This document shows, in pieces, positions 34,413 to 45,254 of a stretch of 64,000 bases of DNA; the first letter of the stretch is position 1, and each line of letters starts with the position of its first letter. The DNA comes from SCUB01 sp041918675. GTDB taxonomy: Bacteria > Pseudomonadota > Alphaproteobacteria > Rhizobiales > Xanthobacteraceae. The notes below the pieces were generated by a model, which saw only the letters and a program-made list of their open reading frames with translations, did no database searches and had not been told where the DNA came from. The position numbers were made by a program, and so were the translations under genes. The DNA lies in NCBI GenBank assembly GCA_041918675.1, contig JAYRVF010000011.1, forward strand, positions 1-64,000, given 5' to 3'.

Positions 34413-34669
34413 GGGCTTCTCCTCAATCTTCGGCCTCGCCTAACATGCGTCGGCGGGTGCGGCAATGCGTCGGCGCAACAGGACGGCGCGGAGGGCGAAG
34501 CGGGCGTGGGGCGCGCGCGGCGAACCTTACCCATTGGGCAAGAATTGCCTTGGCGGCGCGGCGGCGCGATCGCGAGGCGGATTGATTTATCGACCTTTTT
34601 CGTTCGGCACGGCGTTTGCTTCGTCTCTTCCGGGCGCATCTCGCCCGGATGTGATGTGGAGCGATAGCC

Positions 34670-35359
34670 ATGCTGCTTGGCATCGCGGCCGTCTCGGCCG
34701 CGCTCGAACTCGTCTCGTCGATCCAGTCGCAAGCGACGGGCAAGGCGTCGCAGGCGAGCGCGACCGCGCAACAGACATTCCCCGCGCCCGATTTCGCGAG
34801 CGCCTCGTCCTCGTCGGGTTCACAGGCCGCGACCGGCAGCGGCAACGCGACGATCTCGGCGGACACCATGCGCGCGCTGTTGTCGATGCAGGCGGACACC
34901 GCCTCGACGACGCGCCGCAAGAACCCGCTGGAGGAACTGTTCACCGCGCTCGACGGCGACGGCGACGGCAAGGTAAGCAAATCGGAATTCGAATCCGCGC
35001 TCGGTCAAAACGGCAATCTGAAACTCGCCGACGACGTCTTCACCAAGATGGACAAGGACGGCGACGGCGCGCTGACGCTCGGCGAGATGACGTCGGCGCT
35101 GCGCGGACGCAAGCACGGACCGCCGCCGGGCGAGGCGATGTCGGCCGCGCTCAATGGCGCGACGACCCAGACGACGACCAACGCCGACGGATCGACCACC
35201 ACGACGATCGCCTATGGCGACGGATCGACGGTGTCGATGACGCAATCGGCGAGCGCGTCGTCGTCCTACAACGCGATCGAACGCATGATCGCGCGCCAGG
35301 CGGAGATGATCTCGGCCAAGGCGGCCAGCGCGGGAAGCTCGGTCGCCGTCAGCGCGTAG
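34670..35359 (+). CDS. EF-hand calcium-binding protein
   Basis: The 229-residue protein has two canonical EF-hand loops, DGDGDGKVSKSE near residue 94 and DKDGDGALTLGE near 128. They are flanked by a Ser/Ala/Thr-rich N-terminal region and a Thr-rich linker (TTQTTTNADGSTTTT). Calcium binding is likely; the partner is unknown. The N-terminus is hydrophobic but short and is not a clear signal peptide. Its 3' end overlaps the convergent P1-peptidase gene by 11 bp. Confidence 0.8.
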   Translation: MLLGIAAVSAALELVSSIQSQATGKASQASATAQQTFPAPDFASASSSSGSQAATGSGNATISADTMRALLSMQADTASTTRRKNPLEELFTALDGDGDGKVSKSEFESALGQNGNLKLADDVFTKMDKDGDGALTLGEMTSALRGRKHGPPPGEAMSAALNGATTQTTTNADGSTTTTIAYGDGSTVSMTQSASASSSYNAIERMIARQAEMISAKAASAGSSVAVSA

Positions 35360-36356
35360 CGGCCGGGAACCTGTCGCCCCACGCCGGCGGCGTGTCGGCG
35401 AAGGGTAGCGCGGTCGCCTCAAAGACGCCGCGCGCCACCGCGCGGGCCACCACATTGGCCGCCACCATGCCGAGCTCGGTGAGGCCGAGCAGCGGGTCGA
35501 TCGGCTTGACGCCGACGGACGCGGCGAAAACGACGTCGCCGTCGAGCGGCGCGTGGACCGGATAGATCGCGCGGGCAAAGCCCGTTTGCGCCATCACCGC
35601 GAGGCGCTTGGCCTGGATCTTGGTCAGCGCCGCGTCGGTGGCGACGACGGCAAGCGTCGTGCTTTCGATGGCCGTCGTCCGCGGCGCGCCCTTCAGCCGC
35701 ATGGCGAGATCGTCCGCCGTGATCGCTTTCGGCCAGCCGCGTCCGCCGAATTCGCCGTCGATCTCGAAAGGCGCCGCCCAGAAATGCGGCCCGCCGCCGA
35801 TGGTGACGCAGCCGGCCGCGTTGACGACGGCGAGCGCGCCGACCCGCACGCCGTCGGCCATCTCCACCGAGGCCGAGCCGATGCCGCCCTTGAAATTCGC
35901 CGTGGTCGCGCCGAGGCCCGCGCCACGGCTGCCGAGCGCGAAGTCGCTCCGTGCGGCCTCCGCCGCCGCGAGCCCGAATTCGCGGTAGGGCGAGAGCGTT
36001 CCCCATTTCTTGTCGCCGCCATTGAGCAGGTCGAAAATGATCGCGCCAGGAACGATCGGGATGATCGCGCCGCGCACGTTGAAGCCGCGCCCGTGGCTCG
36101 CGAGCCATCCCTGAACGCCGCCGGCCGCGTCAAGGCCGAAGGCCGAGCCGCCGGAAAGCGCGATGGCGTCGATCCGCTCAACGGTGTTGGCGACATCGAG
36201 CAGCGCGCCCTCGCGCGTGCCCGGGCCGCCGCCGCGAACGTCCATCGCCGCGACCGCGGGCTCGTCGAAAATGACGGCCGTGACGCCGGTGGCGATGCGC
36301 GCGTCGTCGGCGTGGCCGACGCGAATTCCCGGAATGTCGGTGATGAGGTTGCGCAT
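35349..36356 (-). CDS. P1 family peptidase (DmpA/NylC-like N-terminal nucleophile hydrolase)
   Basis: The 335-residue protein belongs to the DmpA/peptidase S58 family, Ntn-type enzymes that mature by self-cleavage and include aminopeptidases and amide hydrolases. Characteristic stretches are NLITDIPGIRVGHADD at the N-terminus, VRGGGPGTREG, ALSGGSAFGLDAAGGVQ and GAIIFDL. The substrate is not predictable. The start at 36356 was chosen by family N-terminus and AAGG upstream. Confidence 0.9.
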   Translation of the reverse strand: MRNLITDIPGIRVGHADDARIATGVTAVIFDEPAVAAMDVRGGGPGTREGALLDVANTVERIDAIALSGGSAFGLDAAGGVQGWLASHGRGFNVRGAIIPIVPGAIIFDLLNGGDKKWGTLSPYREFGLAAAEAARSDFALGSRGAGLGATTANFKGGIGSASVEMADGVRVGALAVVNAAGCVTIGGGPHFWAAPFEIDGEFGGRGWPKAITADDLAMRLKGAPRTTAIESTTLAVVATDAALTKIQAKRLAVMAQTGFARAIYPVHAPLDGDVVFAASVGVKPIDPLLGLTELGMVAANVVARAVARGVFEATALPFADTPPAWGDRFPAATR

Positions 36357-36492
36357 GGGGGGACCTTCGCGGACGAGCATGCGTTGAGACGGTCGTCGCG
36401 GTCAATATGGCCGGGCCGCTCACGGCTCCTTGATCGATCGCGCGCGCGGCCCCCTTGCGCGGGTGGCCCATTGCCGGGCATCTAGTGGCGCC

Positions 36493-37227
36493 ATGGATCA
36501 AGACGTCACGATTATCGCCGCGCTGGTCGCCGGCCTCATCAGCTTTCTGTCGCCCTGCGTGCTGCCGCTGGTGCCGCCCTACATCGTGTATCTGACCGGC
36601 GCGACCATCGAGCATATCGCCTCCGAGGAACCGATCGCGGTGTCGCGCCACAAGGTGATGGCCGCGGCGCTCTTGTTCGTGCTCGGCTTTTCCACGGTGT
36701 TCGTCGCGCTCGGCGCGAGCGCGAGCCTGGTCGGCGCGGTCGTGCAGGCCTATTCGGCGCAGCTGGCCATCGTCGCCGGCATCGTCATCATCGTGATGGG
36801 CCTGCACTTCCTGGGGCTGACGCGCATCGGCCTGCTGATGCGGGAAGGGCGGCTCGGCATGGCGCAGCCGGTCGGGCTGTGGGGCGCCTATGTCATGGGC
36901 CTTGCGTTCGCCTTCGGCTGGACGCCCTGCATCGGGCCGATCCTGGCGGCGATCCTGGCTGTCGCCGCGTCCAAGGCGACGGTGCTGAAGGGCGCCTGGC
37001 TGCTCGCGATCTATTCGATCGGGCTGGGTATTCCGTTCCTGATCGCCGCCTTCGCGATCGAGCACGTCGCCGAGCTGCTCAAGAGATTCCGCCGCCACCT
37101 GCCGACGGTCGAGCGGGTGATGGGCGCGCTGATGGTGGTGACCGGCGTAGCGTTTCTTACCGGCTCGATCTCCGACGTCTCGATCTGGCTGCTCGAAACG
37201 TTCCCGATTCTCGGAAAGATCGGCTGA
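36493..37227 (+). CDS. ccdA: Cytochrome c biogenesis protein CcdA
   Basis: CcdA moves reducing equivalents from cytoplasmic thioredoxin across the inner membrane for haem-c ligation and periplasmic thiol reduction. The 244-residue protein has about six membrane segments and the two key cysteines in LSPCVLPLVPPY (Cys22) and GWTPCIGPILAAIL (near 146). No fused thioredoxin domain is present, so it is CcdA-type rather than DsbD. It may serve c-type cytochromes such as the diheme peroxidase. Confidence 0.93.
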   Translation: MDQDVTIIAALVAGLISFLSPCVLPLVPPYIVYLTGATIEHIASEEPIAVSRHKVMAAALLFVLGFSTVFVALGASASLVGAVVQAYSAQLAIVAGIVIIVMGLHFLGLTRIGLLMREGRLGMAQPVGLWGAYVMGLAFAFGWTPCIGPILAAILAVAASKATVLKGAWLLAIYSIGLGIPFLIAAFAIEHVAELLKRFRRHLPTVERVMGALMVVTGVAFLTGSISDVSIWLLETFPILGKIG

Positions 37228-37446
37228 TTATTCGAACGCAGCCGCCGGGCAGCTCGCGCAGGCCGAAGAGCCGGGCGCGCAGGCCGCCGCGCCTACGTCG
37301 CCGCCCTTGGCGGGCCGCGCGATCAGCGACAGCATCTGTTCGAGCTTCGAGCCGCCGCAAGCGGGGCAGGCGGGCGTCTCGTCGGGATAGACGAGCGTCT
37401 GGAACTCGTTGTCGCAAGTCTGGCACTGGTAGCTGTAGAACGGCAT
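37228..37446 (-). CDS. FmdB family zinc ribbon protein
   Basis: The 72-residue product carries two CXXC knuckles (Cys8/Cys11 and Cys27/Cys30) in the FmdB pattern MPFYSYQCQTCDNEF...ACPACGG, plus a Cys-rich tail (ACASCPAAAF). Such small zinc ribbons are widespread and sometimes regulate amidases or formamidases, but most have unknown roles. It abuts the ccdA stop in convergent orientation with no spacer. Confidence 0.85.
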   Translation of the reverse strand: MPFYSYQCQTCDNEFQTLVYPDETPACPACGGSKLEQMLSLIARPAKGGDVGAAACAPGSSACASCPAAAFE

Positions 37447-37499
37447 TTCGCGTCTCGCTCGGCGTGGAGGTCGCGCACGCATAGCATGGGGCGGACCGA

Positions 37500-37600
37500 A
37501 TTCGAAGAGCTTCGCCTAACGCAGAAGATAAATCTACAATATCGTTTAGTAACAATTATTTATGGTAATTCCATAAACTAAAACACGAGGATTTTGTCAT
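37500..37600. promoter_or_regulatory. AT-rich patch with hairpin upstream of the FmdB gene
   Basis: This roughly 100-bp stretch is strikingly AT-rich for the window. It contains TTTATGG (37559-37565) and CCATAAA (37571-37577), a perfect inverted repeat with a 5-nt spacer, amid GATAAATC and TATCGTTTAG. It lies upstream of the FmdB gene on the minus strand and is likely its promoter/operator region, but no specific regulator is implied. The remainder of the 37447-37891 interval holds no gene, only the dispersed repeat copy B. Confidence 0.4.
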
Positions 37601-37767
37601 CGGTCGCGGCGTCGCCCGCGCCCGCGCTCGGCATCTGCAAGTGGCACGCCGGCGACCGCCCGCGCTCATTGAGGCTACCCGTTGCGGCAGCCGTCCGCGC
37701 CGCCGCCACCGCGCCCGCCGACTCCTTCTTCCGCGAACAAGTCGGCGCAAGCGCGAGGCAACGAGCA

Positions 37768-37862
37768 AATCCCGCGAAAGCGGAAATCGCTTTTGCGCCC
37801 TCGATTTGCTCAAGGCTTTGAATCCGGAGCATTTCGTTTCGGCGAGACGATGCCGTCTCGCG
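37768..37862. repeat. Dispersed intergenic repeat, copy B
   Basis: This is the second copy of the element at 3086-3180. It starts with AATCCCGCGAAAGCGG and ends in the perfect dyad CGAGACG ATGC CGTCTCG. It lies 30 bp from the 3' end of the liv substrate-binding gene. Confidence 0.65.
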
Positions 37863-37891
37863 AGACAAGGGCTCCTGGACCCGGTGCGTCG

Positions 37892-39007
37892 TCAGTTGAT
37901 CTGCTTGTAGTTGCCGCTCGCGTCCCACTTGTAGACGACATAGTCGATGGCCGTGATGTCGCCCTTGGCATCGAAGGACAGCTTGCCGAGCACGGTTTCC
38001 CACGCGCCGCCCTTGATCGTCTCGGCGACCTTCTTCGGTTCGGTGGTGCCGGCCTTGGCGACGGCTTGCGTCCACACCTGCATCGCCGCGTAGGTGTAGA
38101 GCGTATAGCCTTCCGGATCGATGCCCTTGGACTTGAACTTCTCCACGATCGCGGCCGCGGTCGGCTTCAGGCGCGGGTCGGGCCCGAAGGTGAACAGCAC
38201 GCCCTCGGCGAGCGGGCCGGTGATCGAAGCGAATTCGCGGTCGTTGAGCGCGTCGCCCGCCATCAGCACGGTCTTCAGGCCCTGGTCGCGCATCTGGCGC
38301 AGCAAGAGGCCGGATTCCTTGTGATAGCCGCCGACATAGACGAGGTCGATGTTGTCGCGCTTGAGCCGCGAAACGATGGCGGAGAAATCGTTGTCGCCCT
38401 TGTTGTAGGACTCGTTGAGCTTCTCGGTGACGCCGAGCTTGTTGAGCGCCTTTTTGGTCTCGTCGGCCAGGCCCTTGCCGTAGGTCGTCTTGTCGTTGAG
38501 GATCGCGACGTTCTTCCCCGCGAAGTTCTTGGCGATGTATTGACCGGCGACGACGCCCTGCTGGTCGTCGCGCCCGCAGACGCGCAGCACGTTCCACAAT
38601 TTGCGTTCGGTGAAGACCGGATTTGTCGAGGCCGGGGTGATCTGCAGCACGTTCGATTCGGCGTAGGCCTCGGAGGCGGGGATCGACGACGACGAGCAGA
38701 AGTGCCCGGCGACGAAGGGCAGTTTCATGCCGGCGAGCTTCTCGGCGACGGAGCGCGCCTGCTTGGGATCGCAGGCGTCGTCGCCGACTTCGAGCTTGAG
38801 CTTCTTGCCGAGGACGCCGGCGCCCGCGTTGGCGTCGGCCACGAACTGCTCGGCGCCGTTCTTCATCTGCCGGCCGAATGCGGATTCCCCGCCGGTCATC
38901 GGCCCGGCCACCGCGATGGTGATGTCCTGGGCGGACGCCGTGCCCGAATAGGCGAATCCGGCGAGCGCCGCGCCGATCATCCAGGCGTAAAAGATGCCGC
39001 GTTTCAT
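37892..39007 (-). CDS. livK: Branched-chain amino acid ABC transporter, periplasmic substrate-binding protein
   Basis: The 371-residue protein has a signal peptide (MKRGIFYAWMIGAALAGFAYSGTASA, cleavage before QDITIAV) and the type I periplasmic binding fold of Leu/Ile/Val-binding proteins (ITIAVAGPMTGGESAFG, PFVAGHFCSSSSIPASEAYAE, DNDFSAIVSRLK). It captures branched-chain amino acids or a related substrate for the LivHMGF complex encoded upstream. It is the last gene of the minus-strand liv operon, about 100 bp after the DUF6867 gene. Confidence 0.93.
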   Translation of the reverse strand: MKRGIFYAWMIGAALAGFAYSGTASAQDITIAVAGPMTGGESAFGRQMKNGAEQFVADANAGAGVLGKKLKLEVGDDACDPKQARSVAEKLAGMKLPFVAGHFCSSSSIPASEAYAESNVLQITPASTNPVFTERKLWNVLRVCGRDDQQGVVAGQYIAKNFAGKNVAILNDKTTYGKGLADETKKALNKLGVTEKLNESYNKGDNDFSAIVSRLKRDNIDLVYVGGYHKESGLLLRQMRDQGLKTVLMAGDALNDREFASITGPLAEGVLFTFGPDPRLKPTAAAIVEKFKSKGIDPEGYTLYTYAAMQVWTQAVAKAGTTEPKKVAETIKGGAWETVLGKLSFDAKGDITAIDYVVYKWDASGNYKQIN

Positions 39008-39108
39008 ACGTTTCTCCCTGAAACTGGAGCCGGCGCACCGCCGGCATCCGATGCCGAAAGCCCTTGCTTGCCCATCATAATGGCCGGAATTGGCGCGTTG
39101 TCACGTTC

Positions 39109-39501
39109 CTAATCGGACTTCCCGGGGAGGTTTTCAGGGACGTTGTGTCGCAGCCGCCAGGAGAGCGGCCCGCGCGCCTCATAGAGCCAGAAATACTGGC
39201 GCGTCATCTGCCGGGCGCGGGTGAAGCGCCACGAAATCCCGCCGACGACGGCGAGAAAAATTGTATCCGCGATCGCGCCGGCGGGATTGACGAGCGGCGC
39301 GTCGAACAGGGCGAAATGGAAAAATCTCACCGCCGCCCCGAGCAGCACGGCGCTCGCGAGCACATGCCAGAACGGACGCCATGTCCACGCGATCGCGCGT
39401 CCCGCCATCCAGGCCGAGCCGCCGCCGAGCACGAGCGTGATGGCGATCGCCTGGATCAGCGACTCGTGGCCGAGCACTTGCGTCATGTCCGCGCCCGTCA
39501 T
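39109..39501 (-). CDS. DUF6867 family membrane protein of the liv operon
   Basis: The 130-residue product has about three hydrophobic segments (IQAIAITLVLGGGSAWMAG, WHVLASAVLLGAAVRFF, IADTIFLAVVGGISWRF) and a conserved C-terminus with QYFWLYEARGPLSWRLRHNVPENLPG. Homologues are regularly found after livF in rhizobial branched-chain transporter operons. Its function is unknown; an accessory or assembly role in the transporter is inferred from synteny. It lies 3 bp after livF. Confidence 0.8.
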   Translation of the reverse strand: MTGADMTQVLGHESLIQAIAITLVLGGGSAWMAGRAIAWTWRPFWHVLASAVLLGAAVRFFHFALFDAPLVNPAGAIADTIFLAVVGGISWRFTRARQMTRQYFWLYEARGPLSWRLRHNVPENLPGKSD

Positions 39502-39504
39502 CGC

Positions 39505-40266
39505 CTAGTGCCTCCCGCCTTCGAGATAGGCGGCGCGAATGTCCGGCCGTTCCAGTAGCTCGCGCCCGGTCCCCGTCATCGTGATCAGGCCGTTGACCAT
39601 GACATAGGCGCGATCGGCCAGCCGCAACGCGTGAAACGCGTTCTGCTCGACCAGCAGCACGGTCGTGCCCTCGCGGCGGTTGAGATCGCCGATGGCGTCG
39701 AAAATCTGCCGCGCGACGAGGGGGGCAAGACCCAGCGAAGGCTCGTCGAGCAAGAGCAGGCGCGGCTTCGACATCAGCGCGCGGCCGATGGCGAGCATCT
39801 GCTGCTCGCCGCCCGACAGCGTCCCGCCGCGCTGGCCGAGCCGTTCCTTCAGGCGCGGAAACAGGTGGAACACGCGGTCGAGATCCTCCGTCGCGGCGTC
39901 GGTGCCGACCGGCGCGCCCATCTGCAGATTTTCCTTGACCGTCATGCGCGGAAAAATCCGGCGACCTTCGGGCGCCTGCGCGATGCGCAGCCGCGCGATG
40001 CAATGGGTCGGCACGCCGGTGATGTCCTGGCCGTCGAACAGGATATGGCCCGCTTGCGCGCGCGGATTACCGAAGATCGTCATCATCAGGGTCGACTTGC
40101 CGGCGCCGTTGGCGCCGATCAGCGCGACGATCTCGCCCTTGTTGACGTCGAGGTCGACGCCCTTGAGCGCGAGAATCTTGCCGTAGGCCGTCTTCACGCC
40201 GCGGATCGACAACAGCGCGGGCGCCATGTCGGCCGGACCTTCGTCGGCGCGCGCGCGCGGGCTCAT
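39505..40266 (-). CDS. livF: Branched-chain amino acid ABC transporter ATP-binding protein LivF
   Basis: LivF is one of the two ATPases of the transporter. The 253-residue product has Walker A GANGAGKST, the signature LSGGEQQM, Walker B LLLLDEPSLGLAP and the H-loop region. Its ATG overlaps the livG stop by 4 bp (ATGA), indicating translational coupling. An internal ATG at 40227 is also possible. Confidence 0.95.
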   Translation of the reverse strand: MSPRARADEGPADMAPALLSIRGVKTAYGKILALKGVDLDVNKGEIVALIGANGAGKSTLMMTIFGNPRAQAGHILFDGQDITGVPTHCIARLRIAQAPEGRRIFPRMTVKENLQMGAPVGTDAATEDLDRVFHLFPRLKERLGQRGGTLSGGEQQMLAIGRALMSKPRLLLLDEPSLGLAPLVARQIFDAIGDLNRREGTTVLLVEQNAFHALRLADRAYVMVNGLITMTGTGRELLERPDIRAAYLEGGRH

Positions 40267-41101
40267 GCCTTCGCCCCCATGATGGCGGCCGCGTCCTTCT
40301 CGTCCTCCACGCCGAGATAGGCAGCGATCACGCGCGGGTCGTCGCGCACGGACCTGGGATCGGCGTCGGCGATCTTGACGCCGTAGTCGAGCACGACGAC
40401 GTGGTCGGAGATTTCCATCACCACCGACATGTCGTGCTCGATCAGCAGGATCGAGGTGCGATGCTCGGCGCGGATGAAGCGCAGCAGCGTGTTCATCTCG
40501 CCGCTCTCGCGCGCGTTGAGTCCGGCGGCCGGCTCGTCGAGGCACAGCAGCACCGGATCGGCGCACATCGCGCGCGCGATTTCGAGACGTCGCTGGTCGC
40601 CATAGGGCAGGTTGCCGGCCGCGTCGTCGGCGCGATCGGTCAGGCCGATGCGGTCGAGCCAGTAGCGCGCCCGCTCGATCGCCTCGCGCTCGGCGCGGCC
40701 GTAGCGGGGCAGGCCGATCAGGCCGGCCAGCGTGAAGCCGGAGGCGCGCATCAGCGGGTTGTGCTGCGCCACCAACAGGTTTTCGAGCGCGGTCATGCCC
40801 TGGAACAGTCGGATGTTCTGGAAGGTTCGGGCGACCCGCGCCTGGCCGGCGATGCGGAAATCGAACAGCCGTTCGAGCAGAAATTCGGCGCCGTCCTCGT
40901 GCGTCAGCCGCATCATGCCGGTGGTCGGCTTGTAGAAGCCGGTGACGCAGTTGAAGACGGTGGTCTTGCCCGCGCCATTGGGGCCGATCAGCGCGGTGAT
41001 GTCGCCGCGCCGCGCCGTAAACGACAGGTCGGCGACGGCGACGACGCCGGAGAAGGTCATGCCGAGATGGCTGACATCGAGGATGATGCCGGCGTCCTTC
41101 G

Positions 41102-41105
<4 letters not shown>
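40263..41105 (-). CDS. livG: Branched-chain amino acid ABC transporter ATP-binding protein LivG
   Basis: The 280-residue ATPase has Walker A GPNGAGKTT, the Q-loop in VARTFQNIRLFQGMT, LPYGDQRRLEIAR as the signature and LLCLDEPAAGLN as Walker B. It shows the C-terminal extension typical of LivG. Its start overlaps the livM stop by 4 bp. It pairs with LivF to energise the LivH/LivM permease. Confidence 0.95.
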
Positions 41106-42427
<1,322 letters not shown>

Positions 42428-42435
42428 GCGCCGCC

Positions 42436-43350
<915 letters not shown>

Positions 43351-43734
43351 GGATCCGCGTCCGTCCTGGAGAGAAGCCGAATTCTCGGAAGCCGAATTCT
43401 CGGAAGCCGCGATCCCTGGTCCGCGGACGAGAGCCCGAAATCCGTCGGCCTTGGTGACGCGGCCCGAGGCAAGAAAGGCCGGTTTGCGACGACCGCGAAC
43501 TGGCCTGTCCCGCCATCGGCGCGCCGCCGGACATTCGGACCGGATGAGGTCCGATGGCCGCCGGCGCCGTCGGGCATGCCAGGTACGCGTTATATCGCGT
43601 CCGATTTCTAGCAGCGGGGCGGCCCGCCAGCAACGCCGGGGCTCAGGCCGCGCGACCGCCAATCCACCGCATTCGGGCGCGCCTTGGCCCGTTCCGCGCG
43701 CGATGCCGGTCGCTCCCATGAAGGGGAGGCGGGG
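43351..43734. repeat. Divergent spacer with two tandem 15-bp repeats
   Basis: GAAGCCGAATTCTCG occurs twice in tandem (43373-43387, 43388-43402), followed by a partial third unit GAAGCCGCGATCC. The rest of the interval between livH and the desaturase-family gene holds no recognisable gene. It should contain the liv promoter, which I cannot place. Confidence 0.6.
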
Positions 43735-44541
43735 ATGGGGCTGAACGGCGTCGACGGCGAGATCGCGATGCGCGCCGGCTCCGCCGTGGCGGTTTTCGCG
43801 ATCATGGCGCTGTGGGAGTGGCACGCCCCGCGCCGGCCGCGGGTGCTGGGGCGGGGGAGGCGGTGGGCGAACAATCTCGCCTTGATCGCGATCGGGGCGG
43901 TTCTGGCGCGCGTGCTCGCGCCGGCTTCGCTGGTGTCGATCGCGGCCGCGACGGAGAGTCGCGGGCTTATCGCGGCGTCGGGGCTCGGCGGGCTTGCCGG
44001 CGCGCTCGCCGGTTTCATCGCGCTCGATTTCGTCATCTACGCCCAGCACGTCGTCTTCCACCGCGTGCCGTTGCTGTGGCGGCTGCACCGCGTGCACCAT
44101 GCCGATCTCGATCTCGACGTGACGACGGGTCTGCGGTTCCACCCGATCGAAATCCTGATCTCGTTCGCGGTGAAAGCCGCCGCCATCGCGGCGCTCGGCG
44201 TGCCGGCGGCGGCGGTGCTGGCCTTCGAAATCGCGCTCAACGCGCTCGCGCTTTTCAATCACGCCAATGTCGGCCTGCCGGAGCGGGTCGAGCCGGCCAT
44301 CAGGCTCGCGGTGGTGACCCCACCGATGCACGAGATCCACCACCTCGTCGAGCCGCGCGACACCAACAGCAATTTTGGCTTCAACCTGTCGCTCTGGGAC
44401 CGGTTGTTCGGCACCTATCGCAAGGCGCCCTCGCGCGAAGGTCCGCCCGTCATCGGCCTTGCCGAATTCCGCTCGGACGGCGAGGCGAGGCTCGACCGGC
44501 TGCTGACGCAGCCTTTCCGCGACGATCCGACCTCGGCATGA
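43735..44541 (+). CDS. Sterol desaturase / fatty acid hydroxylase family membrane protein
   Basis: The 268-residue integral membrane protein carries the histidine clusters that bind the diiron centre in this superfamily: HVVFH and HRVHH around residues 103-122, then FNH and HEIHH further on. Members hydroxylate or desaturate lipids and carotenoids using O2. The substrate is not predictable and there are no lipid genes beside it. The ATG at 43735 was taken; ATGs at 43718 and further upstream are alternatives. Confidence 0.88.
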   Translation: MGLNGVDGEIAMRAGSAVAVFAIMALWEWHAPRRPRVLGRGRRWANNLALIAIGAVLARVLAPASLVSIAAATESRGLIAASGLGGLAGALAGFIALDFVIYAQHVVFHRVPLLWRLHRVHHADLDLDVTTGLRFHPIEILISFAVKAAAIAALGVPAAAVLAFEIALNALALFNHANVGLPERVEPAIRLAVVTPPMHEIHHLVEPRDTNSNFGFNLSLWDRLFGTYRKAPSREGPPVIGLAEFRSDGEARLDRLLTQPFRDDPTSA

Positions 44542-44608
44542 ACCGCGGTGGCCGTCCCGTGGGGGGCAGGACCGCCAAACGCGGCCGTTAGGGTTAACAA
44601 TTGGTTTC

Positions 44609-44624
44609 CATTGTCGAGACAATG
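44609..44624. promoter_or_regulatory. Inverted repeat upstream of a membrane protein gene
   Basis: CATTGTC and GACAATG form a perfect dyad with a 2-bp centre, 66 bp before the start at 44690 and next to an AT-richer GTTAACAATTGG stretch. It could be an operator. Confidence 0.35.
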
Positions 44625-44689
44625 CGCGCTCCCTTTAACTCCGCCGACGAACGCGGGCCGAACCGGCCGCGGCGGAGCGGGGACATCAC

Positions 44690-45181
44690 ATGCGGTCGGT
44701 CTGGCCCGTCAGCATCAGCAACGGCGTGCTGCTCGCCTGCTATTTCATCCCGACCTGGGGGGGCGCCGCCTACCGGATCGCCGAGGCGCCGGTGCGGGGT
44801 CTTTATCAGCGCGCCAATATCGCGCCGACGATGTTCTTCAGCGACCATTTCCAGCTCGCGTCGATCGGCGTCGGGCGACTGGCCTGGCTGATGGCGCTGA
44901 GCAAGCTGCTCGTCGTCGCCTTCTTCCTGTTCTTCCTCGTGCTCGCGCTACGCTCGCTCATCGTCGGCCGCGACGACAGCGCCGAGCCCTTGGCGGTGGC
45001 GCTGATATTCGGCGGCGCCGTCAGCCTGGTGAGCATGATCTGCGCCGTCGAGGTGCGCGAGTTCGACGCGCTGCGGCTTCACGCCACGGAAACGCTGATG
45101 CTGCTCGGCGCGACCATCGTGATGCTGGTCGAGGGCGACGGGCGCGCGCCGAACCGAACCGCCGGCGAAAGCCTGGCGTGA
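44690..45181 (+). CDS. Hypothetical membrane protein
   Basis: The 163-residue product has about four hydrophobic segments (SISNGVLLACYFIPTW, LSKLLVVAFFLFFLVLAL, AVALIFGGAVSLVSMICAV, ETLMLLGATIVMLVEG). I do not recognise a family. It stands between the desaturase-family gene and a convergent hydrolase, with a possible operator dyad upstream. Confidence 0.65.
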   Translation: MRSVWPVSISNGVLLACYFIPTWGGAAYRIAEAPVRGLYQRANIAPTMFFSDHFQLASIGVGRLAWLMALSKLLVVAFFLFFLVLALRSLIVGRDDSAEPLAVALIFGGAVSLVSMICAVEVREFDALRLHATETLMLLGATIVMLVEGDGRAPNRTAGESLA

Positions 45182-45254
45182 CGCGTCCCGCGCGGCGGCT
45201 CTCGTTCAGCGCCGCGTCGACCCGGCGACCGGCGCGATCGCCGGCGTCCGCCTT

